From the NCBI GenBank assembly GCA_030641535.1, contig DAOWHG010000117.1, positions 1-8,639 of the forward strand: a stretch of 8,639 nt of DNA, read 5' to 3'. The translations under genes and the position numbers were made by a program. The notes beneath the pieces were generated by a model that was not told the origin of the DNA, did no database searches, and saw nothing but the letters and a program-made list of their open reading frames with translations. Below are positions 1 to 6,500 of this stretch, piece by piece. Numbering within the stretch: the first letter of the stretch is position 1; each line of letters begins with the position of its first letter. Source of the DNA: Mycoplasmatota bacterium. GTDB taxonomy: Bacteria > Bacillota_I > Bacilli_A > Izemoplasmatales > Izemoplasmataceae.

Positions 1-878
1 AATAGATTAGCAACAACATTCGAATTAGAAAGTTTAATAATATCTTCTTCACTAACTGCCATTAAATGGTCTGCGCTACTAGCTTCTAACTCTACAGCTA
101 AATTTGCTCCACCTAAAGATACAATTTCGTCTGCGTGTATTTTAGGAATGAGTCCTACGAGTTTTCCTTGTTCTAAAATATATTTAGACTCTTCAATACT
201 AAAAACACTATCTTCACAAAAGACATCAATGAATGTTGCTAATTCTCTTTCTTTAATTATCTTCATGTTTTTTACTAATGACTCAATGTATTTTTCCTTA
301 TATTCAAAATATTCTTTTGGAACAGTATGTGCTCCCATATAAGTGCTTACAACACCAATTGGATGAAAATCATTTAATTTATTAGCAACTTCTAATTGTT
401 TTAATTCTGTTTCTAAGTTAAGTCCATATCCGCTTTTAGCTTCTATTGTAGTTACTCCATATTGCAACATTAAATCCAAAGACTTAAATGCTTTTTCATA
501 TAGACAATCATAAGAACAATTTCTTGTAGAATTCACTGTACTATGAATTCCTCCGCCTTCTTTTAAAATATCTAAGTAAGGAACTCCTGAACGTAATTTA
601 CTAAACTCATTTTCTCTAGATCCACCATGAACTAAATGAGTATGTGAATCAATCAATCCTGGAATAACTAATTTACTATGTGCATTATGCATTACTGTAT
701 TATCGTTTATATATTTTTTATATTTTCCTTCTCCAACGTAAATAATCAATCCATCTTTAACAGCAATGAATGCATTTGTAAAAGAAGAGATATTATTCAT
801 ATCTTTTCCTCTGACAGGCGCTAATTGATTAGGAGTAAGTAATGTTCCAATATTATAAATTATTAAGTCTGCATACAT
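1..878 (-). CDS. hutI: Imidazolonepropionase (HutI), C-terminus cut by the window edge
   Basis: Third enzyme of histidine degradation: a cytoplasmic metal-dependent amidohydrolase that opens imidazolonepropionate to N-formimino-L-glutamate. I translated the frame from 878 to base 1 and found no stop, giving 292 residues of a family usually about 410-420 long. Visible marks are PGLIDSHTHLVHGGSRE, with metal-binding His79 and His81, the stretch EGGGIHST, EAKSGYGL, FIDVFCED, HADE with His248, and SADHL with His271. The positions agree closely with Bacillus HutI, where metal ligands are near 80, 82 and 249. The final ligand, an Asp expected near residue 323, lies outside the window. The start is ATG at 878, with AAGGAG seven bases upstream overlapping the ftcD stop codon. 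It is the last hut gene visible, so further hut genes could follow to the left. The assignment is very secure; the protein appears cut only by the window. Confidence 0.95.
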   Translation of the reverse strand, partial: MYADLIIYNIGTLLTPNQLAPVRGKDMNNISSFTNAFIAVKDGLIIYVGEGKYKKYINDNTVMHNAHSKLVIPGLIDSHTHLVHGGSRENEFSKLRSGVPYLDILKEGGGIHSTVNSTRNCSYDCLYEKAFKSLDLMLQYGVTTIEAKSGYGLNLETELKQLEVANKLNDFHPIGVVSTYMGAHTVPKEYFEYKEKYIESLVKNMKIIKERELATFIDVFCEDSVFSIEESKYILEQGKLVGLIPKIHADEIVSLGGANLAVELEASSADHLMAVSEEDIIKLSNSNVVANL

Positions 879-889
879 AGTAACACTCC

Positions 890-1855
890 TTATTTAATAT
901 TTGCTTCAATGATTTTAAATTTATCAAAATCTCTAAATTTCAAATACTTAACTGCATACTTTGTTAAATCATCAAGCGACATTGTTTTATCAAATTCTAA
1001 GTTGTTAGCTTTGAAATAATATCTTAATGATCTTACTAATGAATCTCTTGGAAGAAGTCCTACTAATTCACAAGAAGTAACTTCAACATGATATCTTAAA
1101 GCCTCCATTTTTACTGTCTCAAAAATACGGTAAATTGGGTTCTTTTTATAATCTAATATATTCATTGTAACTTGAACATGCCCTCTATTGTCTAAGTAGA
1201 CTGGACCTGCTTGAACATGTCTAAATCCTCCACTTGAAAAACGGATTGCTTTAGCAATGTTATTTGCCACCTTCGTATCCTTAGTATCTAAATCAATATT
1301 GTAAGCAATTAATGGTATTCTACCACCAATTCCTACAACTCCAAAGGTTGGATGAATTTCAGGTTTTCCAAAATCTGGATACCATCTTTCTAGCTTAATC
1401 TTTTCTTTCATTCCCTCAAATTCACCTTTACGAATATTAGGTAATTTGACACGGTCTTTCTTTTGAGCAGCCTCAGCATATAAGAAAACAGGTATATCAT
1501 ATTTATCATTTATTTTCTTACCTATTATTTGAGCATACTCTACACACTCTTCCATTGTAACACCTTCGATAGGAATAAATGGAATAACATCTACAGCTCC
1601 CATTCTTTGGTGCTCTCCTGATTGAAAATTCATATCAATTTGTTCTAATACTATTCCGGTAAACTCTACAACCGCGTCAATGATTTTCAATGGGTCTCCG
1701 AGTAAAGTTACTACTGTTCTATTGTAATCACCATCTGGTTCATAACTTACTAAATTGAATCCTTCTTTATCTTTTAAAACACTTACTATCTTCTCTACCT
1801 TATCTAAATCTCTTCCCTCACTAAAGTTAGGGACACACTGTACAATTTTGGGCAT
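890..1855 (-). CDS. ftcD: Glutamate formimidoyltransferase (single-domain FtcD)
   Basis: Transfers the formimino group of N-formimino-L-glutamate to tetrahydrofolate, giving glutamate and 5-formimino-THF, and so ends the hut pathway by feeding one-carbon metabolism. The protein is 321 residues and matches the transferase half of animal FTCD. It begins PKIVQCVPNFSEGRD and has EHQRMGAVDVIPFIPI with His82, the position of the catalytic His in the mammalian enzyme. Later come PVFLYAEAA, the HPTFGVVGIGGR stretch and a C-terminal VGLLPRDSL. No cyclodeaminase domain follows, so a separate FchA-type enzyme would be needed; none is in the window. An in-frame GTG at 1867 would add four residues, but it lies inside the AAGGTGG ribosome site, so I place the start at ATG 1855. 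One base separates it from the hutU stop, which suggests translational coupling. There is no HutG-type formimidoylglutamase here. Confidence 0.95.
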   Translation of the reverse strand: MPKIVQCVPNFSEGRDLDKVEKIVSVLKDKEGFNLVSYEPDGDYNRTVVTLLGDPLKIIDAVVEFTGIVLEQIDMNFQSGEHQRMGAVDVIPFIPIEGVTMEECVEYAQIIGKKINDKYDIPVFLYAEAAQKKDRVKLPNIRKGEFEGMKEKIKLERWYPDFGKPEIHPTFGVVGIGGRIPLIAYNIDLDTKDTKVANNIAKAIRFSSGGFRHVQAGPVYLDNRGHVQVTMNILDYKKNPIYRIFETVKMEALRYHVEVTSCELVGLLPRDSLVRSLRYYFKANNLEFDKTMSLDDLTKYAVKYLKFRDFDKFKIIEANIK

Positions 1856-1856
1856 A

Positions 1857-3881
1857 TTAATTTCCACCTTTTTTATATTTATCTTTCACTAATTTATTAA
1901 CTAATGATTCATCAGCTAAGTAAGGAATTGTAACATGAGAATTATTATCTAGAGTATTGTATTCGACACTTGTACTTATAGCATTTTCATTACGTGCCCA
2001 TGCTCTTCTAGATACTCCTCCCATAACATCAAACAACATTGCAGTCTCTAATATCTCATCAACAGCTTTTGTTCCATCAAGTACTAGACCGTATCCACCG
2101 TTAATTGCTTTGCTTATTCCTACTCCTCCACCATTATGAAGAGATACTAAACTCATTCCACGTGAGGCATTTCCAATAGCAATATGTGTTGCCATATCTG
2201 CCATAATATTTGAACCATCTTTTATATTTGCTGTTTCTCTAAATGGAGAATCGGTTCCTCCGGTATCATGATGGTCTCTACCTAACATTATCGGACCTAC
2301 AACACCCTCTCTTACCATTTCGTTAAACTTAAGAGCAATCTTTAATCTACCATATGCATCTTGATATAATATACGTGCTTTAGTTCCAACAACTAATTTA
2401 TTCTTTTCTGCATCCTTTATCCAATTATAATTATCTAAATCTTGGAATCTTCGATCTTTATCAATTGAATCCATCGCAGCTAAATCTGTTTTTCTTAAGT
2501 CTTCATTTTTACCACTTAAACAAATCCATCTAAACGGACCATATCCATAATCAAACAATAATGGTCCCATAATATCTTCAACATAACTTGGCCAGATAAA
2601 TCCATCTAAATCGTTTTTACCATTTAAACATATCTCAGACATACCTGCATCGTATATTGCTTTCATAAAACTATTACCATAATCAAAGAAATATGTTCCT
2701 TTTTTTGTTATTTCTTTAATAACTTTATAATGTCTAATCAATCCAACATCAACCAATTTCTTAAACCTATCTTTATTAGTTTTTAGTAATTCTGTTCTTT
2801 CAGAAAAACTAATTCCAACTGGACAATATCCACCATCATATACTGCATGGCAACTTGTTTGATCACTTAGTAAATCAATATAGATGTTATTTTCTACTGA
2901 ATATTCCAATATATCAACTATATTCCCATTATACGCAATAGCAAGTGGCTCTAGTTTATCCATATATTCGCGTGCTTTATCAAAAGCTTCTTTCGGAGTA
3001 TTTGCGATATAACTTACCCATCCTTGATTGTACCTTGTTTCTATTCTTGAATAATCAACTTCAGCGATTATTCCAACTCCACCACTTATTTCAACAGCCT
3101 TACCCTGAGCACCACTCATTCCCCCAAGTCCTGAGGTTACAAATAGTTTACCTGCTAGATTTTCATTTTCAGGGATACCTAGTTTACTTCTACCAGCATT
3201 TAACAGTGTAGAATATGTCCCATGCACAATTCCTTGAGGACCGATATACATCCATCCTCCAGCTGTCATTTGTCCATAATTAGCAACACCTAATTGAGCT
3301 GCTCGATTATAGTTATCTAAATCATCAAATGCACCTATCATTAATCCATTAGTTATTACAACTCTTGGAGAATTCTTAGGAGAAGCAAATAGTCCCATAG
3401 GGTGTCCTGACATCATAACTAATGTTTGATGATCATTCATCTCTTCAAGATACTTTTTAACAAGATGATACTGCATCCAGTTTTGAACAACTCTTCCAGT
3501 TTCACCATATGTAACTAGTTCGTAAGGATATAATGCTATATCTAAATCCAAGTTATTTTCAATCATAACTTGAAATGCTTTCCCTTCAATTATATTACCT
3601 TTATATTCATCAATAGGTTTCCCGTATAAAGGTTTCACAGGTCTAAATCGATATCCATAAATTCTTCCTTTAGAAAGAAGCTCTTCAAGAAACTCAGGAG
3701 CAACAACAGAGTGCCACTCTTTTGGAACATAACGAAGAGCGTTTTTTAAAGCTGTTTTTGTTTCATCTTCTGTTAATGTGAATTCTCTTTTAGGAGCTCT
3801 TCTTATACCTTCTTTAAATTCAGGATAAGCTGGAAGCTCTTTAAAAATATCTTTTAATGTAAATAAAACACTTTTATCCAT
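1857..3881 (-). CDS. hutU: Urocanate hydratase (urocanase), long form
   Basis: Hydrates urocanate to 4-imidazolone-5-propionate in the cytoplasm, using a tightly bound NAD+ as electrophile. At 674 residues it is the long form known from animals and streptococci (about 676), against about 550-560 in Bacillus and Pseudomonas. Conserved blocks in order are LVMMSGHPMGLF (154-165), YGQMTAGGWMYIGPQGIVHG (202-221), the NAD-binding FVTSGLGGMSGAQ (247-259), SDQTSCH (339-345), GPFRWICLSG (448-457), LGRDHHDTGGTDSPFRET (533-550) and LHNGGGVG (581-588). At ARILYQD (502-508) the residue aligned with the classical active-site Cys (Pseudomonas Cys410, in ARxC) is Leu505. From memory, human urocanase reads ARILYSD there, so this is a subfamily trait rather than damage. 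The ATG at 3881 directly follows the hutH stop, with AAGGAGG eight bases upstream. Confidence 0.96.
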   Translation of the reverse strand: MDKSVLFTLKDIFKELPAYPEFKEGIRRAPKREFTLTEDETKTALKNALRYVPKEWHSVVAPEFLEELLSKGRIYGYRFRPVKPLYGKPIDEYKGNIIEGKAFQVMIENNLDLDIALYPYELVTYGETGRVVQNWMQYHLVKKYLEEMNDHQTLVMMSGHPMGLFASPKNSPRVVITNGLMIGAFDDLDNYNRAAQLGVANYGQMTAGGWMYIGPQGIVHGTYSTLLNAGRSKLGIPENENLAGKLFVTSGLGGMSGAQGKAVEISGGVGIIAEVDYSRIETRYNQGWVSYIANTPKEAFDKAREYMDKLEPLAIAYNGNIVDILEYSVENNIYIDLLSDQTSCHAVYDGGYCPVGISFSERTELLKTNKDRFKKLVDVGLIRHYKVIKEITKKGTYFFDYGNSFMKAIYDAGMSEICLNGKNDLDGFIWPSYVEDIMGPLLFDYGYGPFRWICLSGKNEDLRKTDLAAMDSIDKDRRFQDLDNYNWIKDAEKNKLVVGTKARILYQDAYGRLKIALKFNEMVREGVVGPIMLGRDHHDTGGTDSPFRETANIKDGSNIMADMATHIAIGNASRGMSLVSLHNGGGVGISKAINGGYGLVLDGTKAVDEILETAMLFDVMGGVSRRAWARNENAISTSVEYNTLDNNSHVTIPYLADESLVNKLVKDKYKKGGN
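1864..1870 (-). promoter_or_regulatory. Ribosome binding site that decides the ftcD start
   Basis: The minus strand reads AAGGTGG, eight bases before the ATG at 1855. The only other in-frame candidate, GTG at 1867-1865, is part of this motif and has no site of its own at the right distance. The motif overlaps the last codons of hutU. Confidence 0.75.
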
Positions 3882-5399
3882 TTAGTTTTCCTCCTTGAAA
3901 ATATAGTTGAATAATTCATCACTTTCTATTAATTTATTCACGGCGTGAATATGGTGATACATGATTTCATCATTCTTAATAAAAGGAATATATTCTCTAA
4001 CTTTATTATAAGCTTTTTTAGTCATTTTACCAAGTGAAGGCTTCCCTCTTAAATCAATTGCTTGACAAGCAGTAAATATTTCCATAGCAATTACTTGTGT
4101 TGAATTTTTCAAGATTTCTCCTGCTTTCCTAGAAGCAATTGTTCCCATTGATACATGGTCTTCTTGGTTTGCGCTTGATGGGATACTATCAACACTTGCA
4201 GGATGAGCTAATACTTTGTTCTCACTAACCAAAGAAGCTGCGCTATATTGAACAATCATAAACCCAGAATTCATACCACTTCCATTAACTAAAAATGCAG
4301 GTAACCCATTTGATAATGAAGGGTTAACCATTCTCTCCAATCTTCTTTCAGATATGCTTGCCATTTCACTTATTGCAATACCTAAATAATCAAAAGGCAT
4401 AGCAAGTGGTTGTCCATGAAAGTTTCCAGCACTAATAGCAATTTTATCATCTGCGAAAATTATTGGATTATCAGTTACAGCGTTCATTTCAATTTCTATT
4501 TTTTCTTTAACAAATTCTAAAGCATCAAGTGTCGCTCCATGAACTTGAGGTGCGCATCTGATAGAATATGCATCTTGGGTTCTAAGCTCTCCTTGTTTAG
4601 TTATATTTTTACTTCCTTCAAGATATTCTCTAACTTCAGAAGCTGCCTTAATTTGTCCGGCATGTCCTCTTATTTTGTGAACTCTTTCATCAAAAGCATT
4701 AATAATTCCGTTTAACGATTCCATCGTTAAAGACAAAGCTATATTAGATAACTTAGATAATTTCAAAGCATCATATACAACAAAAGATCCAACACTTGTC
4801 ATTGCTTGAGTTCCGTTAATCAAACTAAGTCCTTCTTTTGCTTTTAATCCATCTATTGGTAAAATACCAACTTTATTAAATGCATCCATAGTATTCATTC
4901 TTTTACCTTTGTAAAAAACTTCTCCAAGTCCAATAATTGGTAAACTCATATGTGAGAGTGGTGCTAAATCACCACTAGCTCCCAGACTTCCTTTTTCAAA
5001 TACAACTGGACATATTTCCTTATTTAGCATTTCAACTAATTTATTTAAAGTAACTAATCTTACTCCACTATATCCTCTAATCAATGCATTGATTCTAAGA
5101 ACCATCATTCCTCTTACTATTTCACAAGAAAAAGGTTCGCCTACTCCACAAGCATGGCTCATTAAAAGATTTTTTTGAAGACCACTAACATCTTCCTTTT
5201 TGATAGGTACATCAGATAGTTTTCCAAATCCAGTATTAATACCATAAACGATTCTTTCGCTCTCTACAACCTCTTCAACAAACCCTCTAGCCTTTAATAC
5301 AAATCCTATACTTTCTTCACTAATAGACACTTCTTCTTTAAACCTAGCTACTCTAATAAACTTCTCTAAATCTAAACTATTACCATCTAATATTATCAT
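3882..5399 (-). CDS. hutH: Histidine ammonia-lyase (histidase)
   Basis: First and committing step of histidine breakdown: non-oxidative removal of ammonia to give trans-urocanate; the family is a cytoplasmic homotetramer. The 505-residue protein matches the usual length of about 510. The self-formed MIO electrophile comes from Ala141-Ser142-Gly143 in GSLGASGDLAPLSHM. Other active-site positions seen are Tyr52 in VYGINTGFGKL, His82 in SHACG (favouring histidine over phenylalanine or tyrosine), Asn195 in LINGTQAM, Tyr278 and Arg281 in AYSIRCAPQVHG, and Glu413 in NQEDHVSMG. All lie within about two residues of their Pseudomonas equivalents. The start is ATG 5399, with TTGGAG upstream at a spacing of about eight to nine bases. 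It is the first gene of the operon, just downstream of the candidate promoter and dyad at 5430-5514. No key residue is missing. Confidence 0.97.
   Translation of the reverse strand: MIILDGNSLDLEKFIRVARFKEEVSISEESIGFVLKARGFVEEVVESERIVYGINTGFGKLSDVPIKKEDVSGLQKNLLMSHACGVGEPFSCEIVRGMMVLRINALIRGYSGVRLVTLNKLVEMLNKEICPVVFEKGSLGASGDLAPLSHMSLPIIGLGEVFYKGKRMNTMDAFNKVGILPIDGLKAKEGLSLINGTQAMTSVGSFVVYDALKLSKLSNIALSLTMESLNGIINAFDERVHKIRGHAGQIKAASEVREYLEGSKNITKQGELRTQDAYSIRCAPQVHGATLDALEFVKEKIEIEMNAVTDNPIIFADDKIAISAGNFHGQPLAMPFDYLGIAISEMASISERRLERMVNPSLSNGLPAFLVNGSGMNSGFMIVQYSAASLVSENKVLAHPASVDSIPSSANQEDHVSMGTIASRKAGEILKNSTQVIAMEIFTACQAIDLRGKPSLGKMTKKAYNKVREYIPFIKNDEIMYHHIHAVNKLIESDELFNYIFKEEN
3890..3896 (-). 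promoter_or_regulatory. hutU ribosome binding site inside the hutH coding end
   Basis: The minus strand reads AAGGAGG and forms the Lys-Glu-Glu codons near the end of hutH (FKEEN). Eight bases separate it from the hutU ATG, which directly abuts the hutH TAA. Ribosomes finishing hutH therefore stop exactly at the hutU start, a layout typical of translational coupling. Confidence 0.8.
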
Positions 5400-5429
5400 A
5401 ATAACATCTCCAAACTTTTAGTTACTTTT

Positions 5430-5458
5430 ATTATACCTTAGTCAAGGAGATATATAAA
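5430..5458 (-). promoter_or_regulatory. hutH promoter: Candidate hut operon promoter
   Basis: On the minus strand a perfect TATAAT lies at 5435-5430. The hexamer 17 bases upstream is TTTATA (5458-5453), a weak four-of-six match to TTGACA. The start point would fall near 5423, leaving a leader of about 25 bases before hutH. A TTGACT sits at 5445-5440, only four bases before TATAAT, too close to serve as its -35 box. A weak -35 is what one expects of an activator-dependent promoter, but this is inference. Confidence 0.5.
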
Positions 5459-5484
5459 GATATATTTAACTTTAAATGGCTTAG

Positions 5485-5514
5485 TTTAGCGCTTTAAAAC
5501 ATTACAGCGCTAAA
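5485..5514. repeat. Inverted repeat, possible operator of the hut operon
   Basis: TTTAGCGCT (5485-5493) and its exact reverse complement AGCGCTAAA (5506-5514) are separated by 12 bases. Each arm contains the self-complementary hexamer AGCGCT. There is no T-tract after the hairpin on either strand, and no gene ends just before it on the plus strand, so it is not an obvious terminator. Its centre lies about 75 bases upstream of the predicted hutH transcription start, a usual place for an activator site. The half TTAAAGCGCTAAAC partly resembles a CcpA cre site (centre CG with flanking A/T), but lacks the expected outer G and C. Function is inferred from position and symmetry. Confidence 0.55.
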
Positions 5515-5523
5515 GTGCTCATA

Positions 5524-5555
5524 TAAAAAGAAGACTCAATTTATCTAAGTCTTCT
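5524..5555 (-). terminator. Rho-independent terminator after the thioesterase gene
   Basis: On the minus strand AGAAGACT (5555-5548) pairs with AGTCTTCT (5536-5529), and the stem can extend inward with wobble pairs to a small AT loop. A run of T residues follows directly (5528-5525). The stem begins inside the TAG stop codon of the thioesterase gene, so gene and terminator overlap. It separates that gene from the hut control region. Confidence 0.85.
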
Positions 5556-5979
5556 ATAATAATTCAAGATATTTGCTATATATTTTATCTAATTTTTCAT
5601 CCATCTTAATAATATTGAAAGTATCCTTATCAACACTTATAACGGTTGTATAAGCCGTCGCTTTTAGTTCTCCTTCAGAATTATGGATTTCATGGTAGTA
5701 AGTTATCTTTATCTTTGTTAGTTTATGAACTCTTGTAGTTATATTGATTTTCTCTTTAAATCTAATAGCTTTTATGTATGTGCAACTAACGTCTCTTACT
5801 GGGAAGATAACTCCATCTTCCTCCACTTTATAATAATCAAATCCTAAATCTTTTAGGAACTTAGTTCTTGCCTGCTCAAAGAAAGAAAAATAATTCGCAT
5901 GATAAATCACTCCCATTTGATCAGTATCAGAATATCTCAACTGGATATCTATTTTTCCAACCTTCTTATTTTCCAACAT
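5554..5979 (-). CDS. Acyl-CoA thioesterase, 4HBT hotdog family (YbgC/FcbC-like)
   Basis: A 141-residue single hotdog-fold protein, the usual size for this family, which hydrolyses acyl-CoA thioesters in the cytoplasm. The signature RYSDTDQMGVIYHANYFSFFEQAR occupies residues 15-38. Asp20 aligns with catalytic Asp18 of E. coli YbgC, and His27 belongs to the same YHANY block. The substrate chain cannot be read from the sequence; related proteins act on short acyl-CoA, 4-hydroxybenzoyl-CoA or longer acyl chains. A TTG three codons upstream (5988) has AGGAG directly against it and no usable spacing, so I choose ATG 5979, nine bases after AGGAG. The gene sits between two terminators, so it either depends on read-through from upstream or has its own weak promoter. 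There is no N-terminal export signal. Confidence 0.88.
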   Translation of the reverse strand: MLENKKVGKIDIQLRYSDTDQMGVIYHANYFSFFEQARTKFLKDLGFDYYKVEEDGVIFPVRDVSCTYIKAIRFKEKINITTRVHKLTKIKITYYHEIHNSEGELKATAYTTVISVDKDTFNIIKMDEKLDKIYSKYLELL

Positions 5980-5988
5980 ATCTATCAA

Positions 5989-5993
5989 CTCCT
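5989..5993 (-). promoter_or_regulatory. Ribosome binding site that decides the thioesterase start
   Basis: AGGAG on the minus strand ends nine bases before ATG 5979 and abuts the alternative TTG at 5988. Only the ATG is at a workable distance, so the protein starts Met-Leu-Glu-Asn. Confidence 0.7.
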
Positions 5994-6005
5994 AATTGTC
6001 TTTAT

Positions 6006-6033
6006 AAAAATAAGGACTATATCTAGTCCTTAT
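6006..6033 (-). terminator. Rho-independent terminator after the two-helix membrane protein gene
   Basis: On the minus strand ATAAGGACTA (6033-6024) pairs perfectly with TAGTCCTTAT (6019-6010) around a four-base loop GATA. A T-run follows (6009-6006). It lies seven bases after the TAA of the membrane protein gene and only about 27 bases before the thioesterase ATG. Just after it, at 6006-6001, the minus strand reads TATAAA, which could be a -10 box for the thioesterase, but no good -35 is seen. Confidence 0.8.
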
Positions 6034-6039
6034 ATAGTA

Positions 6040-6465
6040 TTAATAATAGAAATCAGCAATATATATTTTTTTAGGTTTTTCCATATCTACAAGTAATTGA
6101 ACCTCTTTTAATTTTCTTAATTTAGCTCTTAAAACAGGGCCAGCTAATATTGGAATTCTTTTACCTAAACTTCTTGCCTTAACTTCGTAGTTAACAACAA
6201 TATAAATGTTTCCATTGTTTTGATCAATACGATGAACCGTTCCATTGATTCTAGAATCTTTTAATCTTAAAATATTGTTTCTAGTTAAGTATACTCTCAG
6301 TATTAGCAATGTATAAACAACTAAAACTATTGGAATAATTATCCCCCATACATTTACACCAGAAAAAGCAATAGCGATTAATAGTAGAGTAACTACTACT
6401 GTAATAATAAATAGTAATGTTGATAAATAATCATACTTTATAACTTTCATAATACTAGGCTTCAT
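6040..6465 (-). CDS. Uncharacterised two-helix membrane protein
   Basis: I do not recognise a named family with certainty. The 141-residue protein has a short charged start, two strongly hydrophobic segments (about 14-35 and 39-60) separated by a short loop, then a basic soluble domain of about 80 residues. The tail is predicted beta-rich (GTVHRIDQNNGNIYIVVNYEV), followed by a Lys/Arg-rich stretch (AKLRKLKEVQLL) and VDMEKPKKIYIADFYY. The hairpin-plus-beta layout and the 'VD...PKKIYIAD' ending resemble DUF3592-like small membrane proteins, but this is a resemblance only. The start is ATG 6465, with AAGGAG seven bases upstream; the internal Met6 has no such site. It lies 35 bases after the PH-domain gene and is followed by a terminator, so it may close that transcript. 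Confidence 0.75.
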   Translation of the reverse strand: MKPSIMKVIKYDYLSTLLFIITVVVTLLLIAIAFSGVNVWGIIIPIVLVVYTLLILRVYLTRNNILRLKDSRINGTVHRIDQNNGNIYIVVNYEVKARSLGKRIPILAGPVLRAKLRKLKEVQLLVDMEKPKKIYIADFYY

Positions 6466-6485
6466 TGTACCACTCCTTATACTTT

Positions 6486-6491
6486 ATTATA
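6486..6491 (-). promoter_or_regulatory. Possible -10 box upstream of the two-helix membrane protein
   Basis: The minus strand reads TATAAT in the 35-base gap before ATG 6465, about 20 bases upstream of the start. No convincing TTGACA-like hexamer lies 16-18 bases further up, inside the end of the PH-domain gene. The gap may instead be simple operon spacing in AT-rich DNA. Confidence 0.3.
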
Positions 6492-6500
6492 CTGCAAAAA

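Noticed and set aside
148..342. Plus-strand open frame of 64 codons within hutI.
   Set aside because: It is the antisense shadow of a clearly conserved hutI frame, with no ribosome site or recognisable protein.
1957..3211. Two plus-strand open frames (1957-2139 and 2945-3211) within hutU.
   Set aside because: Both are antisense to highly conserved urocanase sequence; their composition (Leu, Pro, Phe rich) is typical of shadow frames.
5485..5514. Reading the AGCGCT dyad as a transcription terminator or a consensus cre site.
   Set aside because: No T-tract follows on either strand, a good terminator already lies at 5524-5555, and the outer bases of the CcpA consensus do not match; kept only as a possible operator.
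5899..6096. Plus-strand open frame spanning the thioesterase start and the terminator at 6006-6033.
   Set aside because: It runs antisense through a hotdog-domain gene and a terminator hairpin; no supporting signals.
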